Source: Hyphomonas sp. (GTDB lineage: Bacteria > Pseudomonadota > Alphaproteobacteria > Caulobacterales > Hyphomonadaceae). From it: a stretch of DNA of 64,000 bases. Where the stretch lies: contig PACZ01000003.1 of assembly GCA_002700305.1 (NCBI GenBank), positions 1 through 64,000 of the forward strand. The letters run 5' to 3'. Position 1 is the stretch's first letter, and every line of letters begins with the position of its first letter. Below are positions 7,608 to 16,999 of this stretch, piece by piece. The translations under genes were made by a program, and so were the position numbers. The notes beneath the pieces are model-generated. The model was not told the DNA's origin. It saw nothing but the letters and a program-made list of their open reading frames with translations, and ran no database searches.

Positions 7608-9359
7608 TCATCCCCGTGGTGTGAATTGCTCCCGCAATTCCTTCTTCAGGATCTTGCCGTTTGCGTTGCGCGGCAGCGGCTCATCCATGAAATGGATCTC
7701 GACCGGCACCTTGAACGCTGCCAGCTGATTGGCGACGTGGGCGCGCAGTTCGTCCTCGGTCACGCTCATGCCCGGCTTCAGCTGGACGACCGCGCCAACC
7801 TCTTCGCCCAGCACCTTGTGCGGTATACCGACAACGGCCGCGTCCATCACGGCCGGATGGTCGTAAAGCGCGCTTTCCACTTCGATGCTGTAGATATTCT
7901 CACCGCCGCGGATCAGCATGTCCTTGGCGCGGTCGACCAGATAGAGGAAGCCCTCTTCGTCGAGGCGCGCAAGGTCGCCGGTCACGACCCAGCCATTGCG
8001 GAACGTCTCTGCCGTCGCATCCGGACGGTTCCAGTAGAGCTTGCAGTTCGACGGGCTCTTGCACCACAGCTCGCCGACTTCACCGGCGGGCATTTCCTTG
8101 CCGTCCGGATCGCAGATCTTCAGCTCCACGGCGGAGGGCGGCGCGCCCGCGCTTGTCGGGCGGTTCACATAGTCTTCGCCGATATTCAGCGTCACGGTTG
8201 CGCAGGTTTCCGTCATGCCCCAGCCATTGCCGGGCGCCGCGTTCGGCAGGCGGCGCTTGATCGTGGAGACGAGTTCCGGCGCAGACGGCGCGCCGCCATA
8301 GGAGACGACCTCAATCGAGGACAGGTCATATTTCTCGCGGTCCGGATGTTCCAGCACCTGCCAGGCGATCGCCGGCACACCGCCGATGGACGTGATCTTC
8401 TCATGCTCGATGATCGGCAGGGCTTCGGATGCGTCCCATTTGTACATGGTCACGATCTTGTCGCCGCGCAGAGCGGTCGGGATCAGGATCGCGAAGGAAC
8501 CGGTGGCGTGGAAGAACGGGATCGACATCAGCGTTGCCCGCGTCACGTTCGGATCGGGTTCCGGCACGGCTTCGCCTTTGCGCAGGTACATCCGCGCCGT
8601 GCAGGTCAGCGAGTTGAACATGTTGGCGATCACGGCGCGGTGGGTCGCAAGCGCGCCCTTCGGCTTACCCGTCGTGCCCGACGTGTACATGATCGTGGCA
8701 TCGTCGTCCGGGCCGATCTCGACATCCGGCATGCCGATGTCTGCCAGGTCCGCCCAGGAATTTGCCGGACCGATCGAATCTTCCATCGAACTGACACAGG
8801 GGTGGTTGTGCTCGTCGCCCGGCTCACGCGCGATGATGACGTGCTTCAGGTCCGGCAGGCCGTTCAGATGTTCATGGATGCGCTCGAAGATCTGCGGGTC
8901 GACGACCGCCGCCTTCACGCCCGCGAAGGACAGGCCGTATTCCAGCTCTTCGCCGGTCCACCAGGAATTCATGGGTGTGGCAATCGCCCCGAGGCTCAGC
9001 GCGGCATAGAAAGCCACCGGCCATTGCGGATAGTTCCGCATGACCACGGCCACGCGGTCCCCCTTGGTGATGCCGTACTTGTCGCGCAGCGTGGCGGCGA
9101 AATGCTCCACAGCGCGCAGCATCGCCTTATAGGTCACCCGCTCATCCTTGTAGACGATATAGTCCCGGTCCGGATGCGTCATCGCGGCGAGGAACAGGAT
9201 CGAATGGATATTCGGCGGAGCGTTCGTGTAGCCCTTCGACGGGACACCATCGATCACGGTGTCTTCTACCTGAACCGGAGAACCGGGCGCTGCCAAGGCG
9301 GCGTTGGCCTCGGCGATGGACATGGCGGGCCAATTGGGGGGAAGCAGCTCAGATGACAT
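7608..9359 (-). CDS. Acyl-CoA synthetase (AMP-binding, adenylate-forming)
   Basis: The 583-residue enzyme activates a carboxylic acid with ATP and transfers it to CoA. Visible family motifs are the P-loop TIMYTSGTTGKPKGA, the acyl-pocket NGWGMTETCATVTLN, the hinge YLVDRAKDMLIRGGENIYS and the catalytic-Lys segment PRNANGKILKKELRE. The length and C-terminal domain suit a medium- or long-chain fatty acid or aromatic acid ligase. The open frame extends 240 nt further upstream, but ATG at 9359 has GAGGA close by and starts a normal N-terminus (MSSELLPPNWPAMS). It heads an operon with the reductase and methyltransferase. Confidence 0.93.
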   Translation of the reverse strand: MSSELLPPNWPAMSIAEANAALAAPGSPVQVEDTVIDGVPSKGYTNAPPNIHSILFLAAMTHPDRDYIVYKDERVTYKAMLRAVEHFAATLRDKYGITKGDRVAVVMRNYPQWPVAFYAALSLGAIATPMNSWWTGEELEYGLSFAGVKAAVVDPQIFERIHEHLNGLPDLKHVIIAREPGDEHNHPCVSSMEDSIGPANSWADLADIGMPDVEIGPDDDATIMYTSGTTGKPKGALATHRAVIANMFNSLTCTARMYLRKGEAVPEPDPNVTRATLMSIPFFHATGSFAILIPTALRGDKIVTMYKWDASEALPIIEHEKITSIGGVPAIAWQVLEHPDREKYDLSSIEVVSYGGAPSAPELVSTIKRRLPNAAPGNGWGMTETCATVTLNIGEDYVNRPTSAGAPPSAVELKICDPDGKEMPAGEVGELWCKSPSNCKLYWNRPDATAETFRNGWVVTGDLARLDEEGFLYLVDRAKDMLIRGGENIYSIEVESALYDHPAVMDAAVVGIPHKVLGEEVGAVVQLKPGMSVTEDELRAHVANQLAAFKVPVEIHFMDEPLPRNANGKILKKELREQFTPRG

Positions 9360-9537
9360 GGGTTTCCTCGGGCAGGTTTTTTGTGGTTCGCGCCACACAA
9401 CCACGCCGAGGGCCAGGTTTGAAGAGGCCGCAAAGCCGCGGATCAGGGATTCTGCGCCCTTACCTTGCGGCAAGAACTGCGGAAATATCCCTGAACCGGG
9501 CGTGCGGGCTGCAATAAATTCTACAGCCTCAGAGGAT

Positions 9538-10188
9538 TTACTTGCCGAAATCGCAGAAGCGGAGCTCGTGATAGGTTCCGTCGGGCTCGGTGACGTCATA
9601 GGCGCGTCCGGTCAGGGCATCGCCCTCACACAGATAGCCGATCTGGTACATGGCCAGCAGGGCCTGATTGTCCGGCGTCAGGTCGTTGGCGATCATCAGG
9701 TCGATGGCATCGTCGTGACGGCCAAGTTCCATGAGGATGTTGAACTTTTGGGTCCGGGTCGTTTCCGGCTGGGCAAGCAGCGCGTTCAGCGACGTCGCCT
9801 TGCCGCGGGCGCTGTCCAGCATGGAGGCAGCCGCCGTGCTCCACTCCGTATCGCTATAGTCCACCAGGATCTCTTCGAAGTCCTCGATGGCGCCCATCGT
9901 GTCATAGCCGTTCTCGCCAAGGCGCAGCTCACCGCGGCGGTAGAGAACTTCCGCCATCTGCTCGCGGCTGAGCGACGGGTCGCCGGTCAGCTGTGTCAGC
10001 CGGTCGATGGCCGCCTGGGTGTTACCGCCCGTGACCAGTTCCTCGACGGTCTGCATCGCCAGTTCGTAGGGCGAGACGACAGTTGTGGTCGAAACCGCGA
10101 CGGCAGTCTCGGCAGCCGGGGCGGGCGTGGAACTGCAGGCCGCAAGGACGAGCGCAGATGCGGCGGCGGAGAGGCTAAGGCGAATCAT
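9538..10188 (-). CDS. Lipoprotein with TPR-like region, paralogue of the next upstream gene
   Basis: The 216-residue product begins with a lipoprotein signal, MIRLSLSAAASALVLAAC, whose lipobox is LAAC. The mature part has paired helices (LTQLTGDPSLSREQMAEVLY, then RRGELRLGENGYDTMGAIED) like tetratricopeptide repeats, then a C-terminal region with two cysteines (YLCEG, RFCDFGK). The same layout recurs in the neighbouring lipoprotein at 10301-10942, so the two arose by duplication. TPR lipoproteins often scaffold envelope complexes, but no partner is evident. The frame is open to 10236; 10188 is chosen because it gives a proper signal peptide. Confidence 0.75.
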   Translation of the reverse strand: MIRLSLSAAASALVLAACSSTPAPAAETAVAVSTTTVVSPYELAMQTVEELVTGGNTQAAIDRLTQLTGDPSLSREQMAEVLYRRGELRLGENGYDTMGAIEDFEEILVDYSDTEWSTAAASMLDSARGKATSLNALLAQPETTRTQKFNILMELGRHDDAIDLMIANDLTPDNQALLAMYQIGYLCEGDALTGRAYDVTEPDGTYHELRFCDFGK

Positions 10189-10300
10189 GATCGGTAGCTC
10201 CGTATAGGCAGATTTGGGCAGGCAGGTTGAGGCCATGACCCTGTTGTTAGACGTGCAACACGTACGGCGGCAGGGCCGGATTGTGAATTTTGTGTGGTCT

Positions 10301-10942
10301 TTACGACCCGGCGTCCGCTTCCTCTACCCCGGTTTCGACCGGTTGCGGCAGCGGGCTGCACCATGTGAGGCCTTCAAGCCAGGCGCGCGGATCCCCGGCG
10401 CCCTGCACCGGCCCGCCTTCCCCGTCGGCGCCGCAGATAAAGCCGGCATCCTTCAGTTTCTGCGTCTGCTCTTCATTCGGGCTGAGGCCGGCACTGTGAT
10501 AGCGGCGGGCCGGCACATCCCGCTCGCCCAGTGTCCAGGAGACATCGAACCATTGCGGCAGGGTCAGCATGTAGTTGAGGCGCGGCTCCAGCGCTTCGAG
10601 GTCGGAGCGGGCAAGGTCCAGCTCGATCCTGGCCTGCCCGGCCCGCGGATGATCCGGGGCCAGTGCCAGCATGGCTTCAAAATCAGCCACAGCGCCGCGC
10701 CGGTTATCCCCGGCCAGGCGGCGCAGGCTGGCGCGCTGGTACAGTGCCTCGGCACGCTGCTCGGGCTTCAGCTGCGGATCGCCCAGCAGCTGCGTCAGGG
10801 CAGCATCCTCCTGATAGGGGTTGCCCGCTGCCTTCGCCGCAGCAAGCCGGTCAGCAAAAGGAATGGCCGGCTCTGGCGCTGAGGCACAAGCGGCAGCGGC
10901 GACAAGCATCAGTGTCGCCAGAAAGGAACGGTATGAACGCAT
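10301..10942 (-). CDS. Lipoprotein with TPR-like region, tandem paralogue
   Basis: This is a 213-residue lipoprotein (signal MRSYRSFLATLMLVAAAAC). After a short linker, LTQLLGDPQLKPEQRAEALY and RRGAVADFEAMLALAPDHP match the helical repeats of the downstream gene (LTQL.GDP.L..EQ.AE.LY, then A..DFE..L). Both keep a late cysteine (GFICG here, GYLCEG there). Its third region, WFDVSWTLGERDVPARRYHS, is not shared. The start at 10942 gives a signal peptide directly after AGGTG; the longer frame from 10984 would bury it. Function unknown; 112 bp separate the two paralogues. Confidence 0.75.
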   Translation of the reverse strand: MRSYRSFLATLMLVAAAACASAPEPAIPFADRLAAAKAAGNPYQEDAALTQLLGDPQLKPEQRAEALYQRASLRRLAGDNRRGAVADFEAMLALAPDHPRAGQARIELDLARSDLEALEPRLNYMLTLPQWFDVSWTLGERDVPARRYHSAGLSPNEEQTQKLKDAGFICGADGEGGPVQGAGDPRAWLEGLTWCSPLPQPVETGVEEADAGS

Positions 10943-11024
10943 GGAGGCACCTAACCGGGCTTCGCCCGGACCCGCAAATTGCATTTCAGTTAGGCGCAGA
11001 AATCAGGCCGGGATAAGGCCCGGA

Positions 11025-12947
11025 TCAGGCTCTGGCGAGGCGCTCGATCTCGGCAATATCACCTCGTCCCAGCGCCTCTATGGCGCGGGCGGCGATGTGC
11101 CGGGCGTTGAGGCCGGCGGCCTCATACATGTTGTAGGGCGTATCCTGATCCTGGAACACATCCGGCAGGGTCATCGGCCGGATCCTCAGACCACTGTCGA
11201 GTCCGCCGCTGCGGGCAAGGTATTCCAGCACAAAGCTGCCGAAGCCGCCGGTGGCGCCTTCCTCGATCGTGATCAGCACTTCGTGCTCTTTCGCGAGGCG
11301 GTCGACCAGTTCGGTGTCCAGCGGCTTGGCAAAGCGGGCATCAGCCACCGTTGCCGACAGGCCTTGTGCCGCCAGCATGTCCGCCGCCTTCATCGCTTCA
11401 CCGAGGCGCGCGCCATAGGACAGGATCGCAATGGCCGTACCTTCACGGATCACCCGGCCCTTGCCGATTTCCAGCGGCGTCAGGACCTCCGGCATATCAA
11501 CGCCGGCGCCTTCCCCGCGCGGATAGCGGAAGGAACTCGGCCGGTCGTCGATTTCCAGCGAGGTCAGCACCATGCGGGCCAGTTCCGCCTCATCGCCGGC
11601 CGCCATGCAGATCAGGCCCGGCAGCGCGCCGAGATAGCCAATGTCGAAACTGCCGGCATGAGTTGCCCCGTCGGCGCCAACCAGGCCTGCCCGGTCAATC
11701 GCGAAGCGCACCGGCAGTTTCTGGATCGCCACATCATGCACGACCTGATCGTAGCCGCGCTGAAGGAAGGTCGAATAGATCGCGCAGAACGGCTTCAGCC
11801 CGTCTGCCGCGAGGCCTGCCGCGAAGGTGACGGCGTGCTGTTCGGCGATGCCGACATCGAAATGCCGGTCAGGGTATTTCGCAGCGAAGATGTCTGTGGA
11901 CGTGCCCGACGGCATGGCCGCCGTGATCGCGCAGATCTTGTCGTCGGTCTCCGCCAGCTGTGTCAGCGTCTGGCCGAAGACCTTCTGGTAGGCCGGGGCC
12001 TTCGGTTTCGGCTTGGACTGTTCACCGGTGACGACCGAGAATTTCGAGACACCGTGATACTTGTCGGCAGAGTTCTCCGCCGGAGCGTAGCCTTTGCCCT
12101 TTTGCGTGACGACGTGGATCAGGATGGGCCCGTCCCGCATCGCCTGCACATTTTCAAGGATCGGGATCAGCACGTCGAGGTCATGCCCGTCGACCGGGCC
12201 GACATAATAGAAGCCGAGTTCCTCGAACAGCGTGCCGCCCATGGCGAAGCCGCGCAGGAATTCCTCGGCGCGGCGGGCCGGGCTTTCGAGGCCCATCGGC
12301 GCAACGAATTTCTTCGCAATCCGGCGCAGGCCCCGATAGGGCCGCGAGGAAACGAGCTGTGAGAGGTGGTTGCTCATCGCGCCAACCGGCGGGGCGATGG
12401 ACATGTCATTGTCATTCAGGATGACGATCAGGCGCGACTTGTCGGCGCCCGCATTGTTCATCGCCTCATAGGCCATGCCGGCAGACATGGAGCCGTCACC
12501 GATCACGGCGATGACGCTGGAATCCTCGTCCTGAATGTCCCGCGCCTTGGCAAAGCCGAGCCCGGCCGAGATCGACGTCGCCGCATGGGCCGCACCGAAC
12601 GGATCGTACTCGCTCTCGGAGCGTTTGGTGAAACCGGAAAGGCCGCCGCCCTGGCGCAGGGTGCGCATCTGGTCGCGCCGACCGGTCAGGATCTTGTGGG
12701 GATAGCACTGGTGGCCGACATCCCAGATCAGCTTGTCCTTCGGTGTGTTGAACACCGAATGGATCGCCACGGTCAGCTCGACCACGCCGAGCCCGGAGCC
12801 GAGGTGTCCGCCGGTGACCGAAACCACGTCGATCACCTCTTCGCGCACTTCATTCGCGATCTGTTTCAGCTCCGCCCGGGAACGCCCTTTCAGGTCGTCG
12901 GGGGAGTCGATCGCGTCGAGCAGGCGGTTGGGTCGGATGTCGGTCAT
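11025..12947 (-). CDS. dxs: 1-deoxy-D-xylulose-5-phosphate synthase
   Basis: DXS condenses pyruvate and glyceraldehyde 3-phosphate, using thiamine diphosphate, in the first step of the MEP isoprenoid pathway. The 640-residue length is typical. Visible are H48 in [11 protein letters not shown]79 in [11 protein letters not shown], the ThDP/Mg motif [18 protein letters not shown] (from residue 150), and the transketolase-type pyrimidine domain with [18 protein letters not shown]. It is the last gene of xseB-ispA-dxs, 39 nt after ispA, so the precursor supply and the prenyl diphosphate synthase are made together. The start ATG at 12947 is well placed. Confidence 0.97.
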   Translation of the reverse strand: MTDIRPNRLLDAIDSPDDLKGRSRAELKQIANEVREEVIDVVSVTGGHLGSGLGVVELTVAIHSVFNTPKDKLIWDVGHQCYPHKILTGRRDQMRTLRQGGGLSGFTKRSESEYDPFGAAHAATSISAGLGFAKARDIQDEDSSVIAVIGDGSMSAGMAYEAMNNAGADKSRLIVILNDNDMSIAPPVGAMSNHLSQLVSSRPYRGLRRIAKKFVAPMGLESPARRAEEFLRGFAMGGTLFEELGFYYVGPVDGHDLDVLIPILENVQAMRDGPILIHVVTQKGKGYAPAENSADKYHGVSKFSVVTGEQSKPKPKAPAYQKVFGQTLTQLAETDDKICAITAAMPSGTSTDIFAAKYPDRHFDVGIAEQHAVTFAAGLAADGLKPFCAIYSTFLQRGYDQVVHDVAIQKLPVRFAIDRAGLVGADGATHAGSFDIGYLGALPGLICMAAGDEAELARMVLTSLEIDDRPSSFRYPRGEGAGVDMPEVLTPLEIGKGRVIREGTAIAILSYGARLGEAMKAADMLAAQGLSATVADARFAKPLDTELVDRLAKEHEVLITIEEGATGGFGSFVLEYLARSGGLDSGLRIRPMTLPDVFQDQDTPYNMYEAAGLNARHIAARAIEALGRGDIAEIERLARA

Positions 12948-12986
12948 CGTTCTGTCGGACCTTTTGGGTGACGGCTTTCTGTCTGT

Positions 12987-13883
12987 CTAGTGTGTTCTAT
13001 CAAGAACAAAATCGACTGATTGCAGCAGTATATTGGCCTTTTCGCGGAAAATTGCGAGGTGTTCCTTCGCCTGTTCGGCCAATAGCCGCACCCTCTGGCG
13101 GGCGCCATCAATGCCCAGAATCGTAACGAAATTAGCCTTTCCGGCCTCTTCGTCCTTGGCCAGCGCCTTGCCGACAGCCCCCTCATCGCCGGTCGCGTCG
13201 AGCAGGTCGTCCGCGATCTGGTAGGCCAGACCGAGGTCATTGGAAAAGCCTGCAAGTGCGCTGCGCTCGTGCTCGCGGGCATGTCCGATGATTCCCGCCG
13301 CCTCGGTGGCATAGGAGATCAGCGCGCCGGTTTTCAGGCGCTGCATGCGGGTAATCGTGTTCAGGTCGCGCGGACTGTCGCTTTCCAGCATGTCGATCAT
13401 CTGGCCCCCCACCATGCCCCGCGCGCCGGACGCATCCGCCAGCCGCTCGATCAGCAGGGCGCGCACTTCGGCATCGTCATGCGTCTCCCGGGAAGCGAGA
13501 ATCTTGAAGGCCAGCGTCAGCAGCGCGTCGCCCGCCAGAACCGCGGTGGCCTCATCGAACGCCTTGTGCACCGTCGGCTGGCCGCGGCGGAAATCGTCAT
13601 CGTCCATGCAGGGCAAATCGTCATGCACCAGAGAGTAGCAGTGCACGCATTCCAGCGCCGCCGCCGCGCGCAGGAGCGACTTTTCCGGGGCATCGAACAT
13701 GGCGCCGGCTTCCAGCAGGAAGAACGGGCGCATGCGTTTTCCATTGGCGAGGGCGGCATGGCGCATCGCGCGCATCAGGTCCGCCTCCGGTCCCGAGGCA
13801 GGCGGGATCAGATGGTCCAGCGCCACGGTCACCTTGTCGGCAACTTCCTTCAGGCGAAGGTCGAAGTCGATCACGTCCGCCAT
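12987..13883 (-). CDS. ispA: Polyprenyl synthase, farnesyl/geranyl-geranyl diphosphate type
   Basis: This all-helical prenyltransferase of 298 residues joins isopentenyl diphosphate to an allylic diphosphate. The first Asp-rich motif is DDLPCMDDDD (D88, D89, D94) and the second is DDLLDATGD. KRMRPFFLLEAG matches the diphosphate-binding region, and the residues before the first motif (CYSLVHDDLP) suggest a short-chain product such as farnesyl diphosphate. It sits between xseB, 6 nt upstream, and dxs, a common alphaproteobacterial arrangement. Product chain length is inferred. Confidence 0.93.
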   Translation of the reverse strand: MADVIDFDLRLKEVADKVTVALDHLIPPASGPEADLMRAMRHAALANGKRMRPFFLLEAGAMFDAPEKSLLRAAAALECVHCYSLVHDDLPCMDDDDFRRGQPTVHKAFDEATAVLAGDALLTLAFKILASRETHDDAEVRALLIERLADASGARGMVGGQMIDMLESDSPRDLNTITRMQRLKTGALISYATEAAGIIGHAREHERSALAGFSNDLGLAYQIADDLLDATGDEGAVGKALAKDEEAGKANFVTILGIDGARQRVRLLAEQAKEHLAIFREKANILLQSVDFVLDRTH

Positions 13884-13889
13884 CAGGGC

Positions 13890-14135
13890 CTAGTCGAAAC
13901 TGGCGGGTTCCGTGGTCGTGCCACCTGCCCCCTGCACAATCTGCTCTACCTTCAGTTCCGCCGATTTCAGCCGCGCTTCGCAATGGGCCTTGAGGGCCGC
14001 GCCGCGCTCATAGATGGCAATCGATTTTTCCAGCTCGACCTCGCCGGCCTCAAGCTGGCGCACGATGCCTTCCAGTTCGGCAAGCGCTTCTTCGAAGCTC
14101 ATCTTGTCGACGGGTTTTTCCTTCGGGTCTGCCAT
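13890..14135 (-). CDS. xseB: Exodeoxyribonuclease VII small subunit
   Basis: This 81-residue protein is the small subunit of exonuclease VII, which together with XseA degrades single-stranded DNA. The family pattern MSFEEALAELEGIVRQLEAG followed by LEKSIAIYERGAALKAHCEA is complete, forming the expected helical hairpin. xseA is not in this window. The gene begins the xseB-ispA-dxs operon and lies 6 nt before ispA. An upstream intergenic stretch contains the perfect palindrome TTCGAATTCGAA at 14201-14212. Confidence 0.95.
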   Translation of the reverse strand: MADPKEKPVDKMSFEEALAELEGIVRQLEAGEVELEKSIAIYERGAALKAHCEARLKSAELKVEQIVQGAGGTTTEPASFD

Positions 14136-14219
14136 GTCGCCTCACGTTTCGGATCGACCGGACACTAGAGCGGTGCCGGGCCCATCACAACCTTTTCCAA
14201 TTCGAATTCGAACCCGGAA

Positions 14220-14822
14220 TTACCGGTATTCGTAGACGCGGAAACTCCAATAGGAATCGCCGCCATCGCGCACGCATTTCCAGCCGAGCTTTTTCAGCTC
14301 CGGCCTGAGCATGCGATTGAACCATCCATGCGCCGCCAGGTAGACCTTCGTATCCACGGAGGCTTCGTGCAGCTTCTGCGCGGCGTCCATTGCCCGCAGG
14401 CGGGCCTGCACGACGCTTTCCCCGTCCAGCGCGTGGCCATTCAGCCAGGCAGCGCGAGCGAGGATGTTCCATGTCTTCGGCAGATAGCGCACCTTGGGCA
14501 GCATCGGCGGCGGCAGGGGCGCTTCATTGAAGACCGGATCATATTCCGCCTGCATGTGCGGGGCCGCGCGGGCAGCCGTCTCCTGCGCACGGATCCGTCC
14601 GGAGGCGAAGACGAGGTCTGCATCCTTCACGGCTTCCATCAGGGCGGGAGGCGCGACCTGGCCTTCGGCGAGCGGGCTTTCCTCATACCGGGCCCACCAG
14701 TCCTTGTACTGGCGCCAGTCAAGCCGCGGCCCGGCCGTGCGGTCCAGCGCAGGCTTGCCATGACGCGAGACCACGATGGGGCCGCGCCGGTTTGCTGTCG
14801 ATGTCGTTTCTGGCATCGCCAT
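14220..14822 (-). CDS. Histidine phosphatase superfamily protein
   Basis: The 200-residue product has the phosphohistidine motif at its start, IVVSRHGKP, and the second catalytic His in YLAAHGWFNRMLRPEL. FASGRIRAQETAARAA matches the arginine-containing helix after the first strand of phosphoglycerate mutase-like proteins. This supports a phosphatase on a small molecule or protein; the substrate is unknown. The start could be ATG at 14822 or at 14816 (MAMPETTS). It is oriented with xseB downstream, across a gap of 84 bp. Confidence 0.85.
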   Translation of the reverse strand: MAMPETTSTANRRGPIVVSRHGKPALDRTAGPRLDWRQYKDWWARYEESPLAEGQVAPPALMEAVKDADLVFASGRIRAQETAARAAPHMQAEYDPVFNEAPLPPPMLPKVRYLPKTWNILARAAWLNGHALDGESVVQARLRAMDAAQKLHEASVDTKVYLAAHGWFNRMLRPELKKLGWKCVRDGGDSYWSFRVYEYR

Positions 14823-14927
14823 CCGGTCCGTTCGTTCTAGTCCGATAGGGTCAGATGCCCCGCGAACTTCCAGCCACTAGCGAGGTTGGCCGTAAGCGAC
14901 AAGGCAGGAATCCCGGCTTTTGGACCC

Positions 14928-15785
14928 CTAGAGGCCCTTCCACACACGTTTCGGGCATTTCTCGCCGTCCATGAGCTTGCAGCGATAGAAGCTCATAAGC
15001 ACCGTATCTGCCCGCCCCATCAGGTGATCCATGGGCACGAAGCCGACCGAAGCCTCCTTCGGGTCGACGGCCAGTTCACACCCTGCGCGATCCACGACAT
15101 TGCCGACCGGCGGGCAGTGACCGGAAAGGAACCGGCTATCCAGCGAGTTGTCGCGGTTGTCGCCCATCATGAAAAGATAGCCCTTGGGCACGATGAACAG
15201 GACGGTGTTGTCACCCCGGTCACCGGCTTCCTGACGATCCGTCATCCAGCTCTTGCCGTCTTCCGCCGTCTCGCGCCACTCATGTGCCGTCGTCACCCAA
15301 TTGGTGCCGTGGGGCACATAGCGGACGGTCCGGACATATTCACTCGGGAGCGGTTCGCCATTGATATAGACCTGCTCATTGATCATCTGGATCTGATCGC
15401 CCGGCAGGCCGATCACGCGCTTGATCATCACCTTGCCGGCATGCGGATGCTCGAACACGACCACGTCGCCGCGATTCGGGTCACGCGCAAAAATACGCCC
15501 CTTCGGCAGCGGCAGGTAGCGCCCCAGGCTGAAGGGCAGCGAGTAGCGGTCATAACCATAGGCGAACTTGGCGACAGCCACCCGGTCGGACACCTGCAAC
15601 GTCGGCACCATGCTTTCGGAGGGAATCACCCGCTGCTCGTAAACGAGGCCGGAGAAGAGCATGAACAGCGGAACGAACACGGCGAGCGTCGCGCCCCATT
15701 CCTTCAGTTCCTGCTTGACCTTGTCGGCAAGTGTTTCGGGCGCCTCTTCGGTGCCCTGCGCGGCCTTTTCGCCATCTCGTGCCAT
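14928..15785 (-). CDS. lepB: Signal peptidase I
   Basis: This membrane enzyme cleaves signal peptides from exported proteins on the periplasmic face. The catalytic Ser lies in VIPSESMVPTL, the general-base Lys in KVMIKRVIGLPGD, and the conserved box GDNRDNSLDSRF is present. One membrane segment (about TLAVFVPLFMLFSGLVYEQ) precedes the catalytic domain. The frame could begin at a TTG (15809) with AAAGG upstream, but ATG at 15785 has GAGG 5 nt away; the N-terminus is therefore uncertain by 8 residues. The N-terminal tail is acidic and Ala-rich. Confidence 0.95.
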   Translation of the reverse strand: MARDGEKAAQGTEEAPETLADKVKQELKEWGATLAVFVPLFMLFSGLVYEQRVIPSESMVPTLQVSDRVAVAKFAYGYDRYSLPFSLGRYLPLPKGRIFARDPNRGDVVVFEHPHAGKVMIKRVIGLPGDQIQMINEQVYINGEPLPSEYVRTVRYVPHGTNWVTTAHEWRETAEDGKSWMTDRQEAGDRGDNTVLFIVPKGYLFMMGDNRDNSLDSRFLSGHCPPVGNVVDRAGCELAVDPKEASVGFVPMDHLMGRADTVLMSFYRCKLMDGEKCPKRVWKGL

Positions 15786-15879
15786 CGAGGCCTCGCTCTT
15801 GTCTTTCAACAGGGGCCTTTCTTAGACGAAACCCCGGCTGATTGCGAAGCGTAAAACTGCCAATAGGCTGCAAATCAGG

Positions 15880-16947
15880 TCAGGTGGCCAGACTGTAGAG
15901 CGTCACGCCATCCGGCCCCGCAGCCGACTTCACCTCACCGCGATAGATCAGGCAGTTGAGGTGCGCCAGCGCTTCACCGGTTGCCATGCCCTGCTCGTCC
16001 AGCGCGATCTTGCGGCCGAATATGGCGACAAACGTGTCCATCACCTTGCGAGGCTTTTCCGCCAGCCGCTGTTTCAGGCGCGCCAAGGCCACCTCATGCC
16101 CGTCGAACAGGTGACGCAGGCGTTTGTGGGCGCCCCGGAACGGCTCGTTGTGGGCCGGCAGGACCAGCACGTCTGCCGGCAGGTGCGCCAGCAGCTTCTC
16201 GCAACTCGACATCCAGTCCAGCAGCGGATTGGCCGCCGGTTCGGTCGGATGAACGGACACATTGGACGAGATGCGCGGCAGTAGCTGGTCGCCCGAGATG
16301 ACAATGTTCTGAGCCGGGCAGAACAGGCAGACATGTTCCGGCGAATGGCCATTGCCGGTGATCACTTCCCAGGTTTCGCCGCCCATTTCGAACGTGTCGC
16401 CATCGCTGAGCCGGAAGAAACTGTCCGGCATTTTCGAGACGCCGCGGCCGAACCCGCCGAAGCGGGAGCGGTAATGATCCAGCGCCGCCTTGTCCCAGCC
16501 GGCCTTGCGATAGAAGCTGATCCCCGCCTCCGGTGCCTCGCGGCCCGTGTCAGAAATAAGCATGCGGCAGGTCGTGTATTCCAGCCGGCTCATCCAGAGC
16601 TCTGCGCCGTATTTGTAGCAGAGCCAGCCTGCACAACCGACATGATCGGGATGCATATGCGTGACGATCACGCGCTTCAGCGGCTTGTCGGCTGTGACAC
16701 GCGTGTCGAGAATCGCTTGCCAGGCATCCCGCGTTTCCTTCAGCGGCATCCCTGTGTCGACGATCGTCCAGCCATCATCATCTTCGATCAGCCAGACATT
16801 GATGAATTTCAGGGAGAAAGGCAGCGCCATTCGGATCCACTGGATGCGCGGCGTGATCTCCATCATCTCCCCATGACCGGGTGCCGCCTCGCCGTGCAGA
16901 TAGTCCAGCCCGGGGCGTTTGGGTGTCTTTGTCGTGAAACCGTCCAT
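15880..16947 (-). CDS. MBL-fold metallo-hydrolase
   Basis: The 355-residue protein has the metallo-beta-lactamase zinc motif THMHPDHVG (H97, H99, D101, H102) and the later segments ITGNGHSPEHVCLFC and ISGDQLLPRISSNVS, which hold further metal ligands. A C-terminal helical domain follows (LPAHNEPFRGAHKRLRHL), as in beta-lactamase-like or thioesterase-like hydrolases of this group. The substrate is unknown. The open frame runs back to 17193 and would overlap the pseudouridine synthase gene; ATG at 16947 avoids this and gives a normal start. Confidence 0.88.
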   Translation of the reverse strand: MDGFTTKTPKRPGLDYLHGEAAPGHGEMMEITPRIQWIRMALPFSLKFINVWLIEDDDGWTIVDTGMPLKETRDAWQAILDTRVTADKPLKRVIVTHMHPDHVGCAGWLCYKYGAELWMSRLEYTTCRMLISDTGREAPEAGISFYRKAGWDKAALDHYRSRFGGFGRGVSKMPDSFFRLSDGDTFEMGGETWEVITGNGHSPEHVCLFCPAQNIVISGDQLLPRISSNVSVHPTEPAANPLLDWMSSCEKLLAHLPADVLVLPAHNEPFRGAHKRLRHLFDGHEVALARLKQRLAEKPRKVMDTFVAIFGRKIALDEQGMATGEALAHLNCLIYRGEVKSAAGPDGVTLYSLAT

Positions 16948-16999
16948 GCCGTCAGAATAGGCCGGGCGAGCAGGCCGCCAAGCCGTCACGCAGGGGCAG

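Noticed and set aside
7584-9356. A 590-residue open frame on the plus strand opposite the acyl-CoA synthetase gene
   Set aside because: Its product has no motif or signal and is rich in Arg, His, Gly and Ala, as expected from the antisense of a GC-rich gene. The minus-strand gene has all family motifs.
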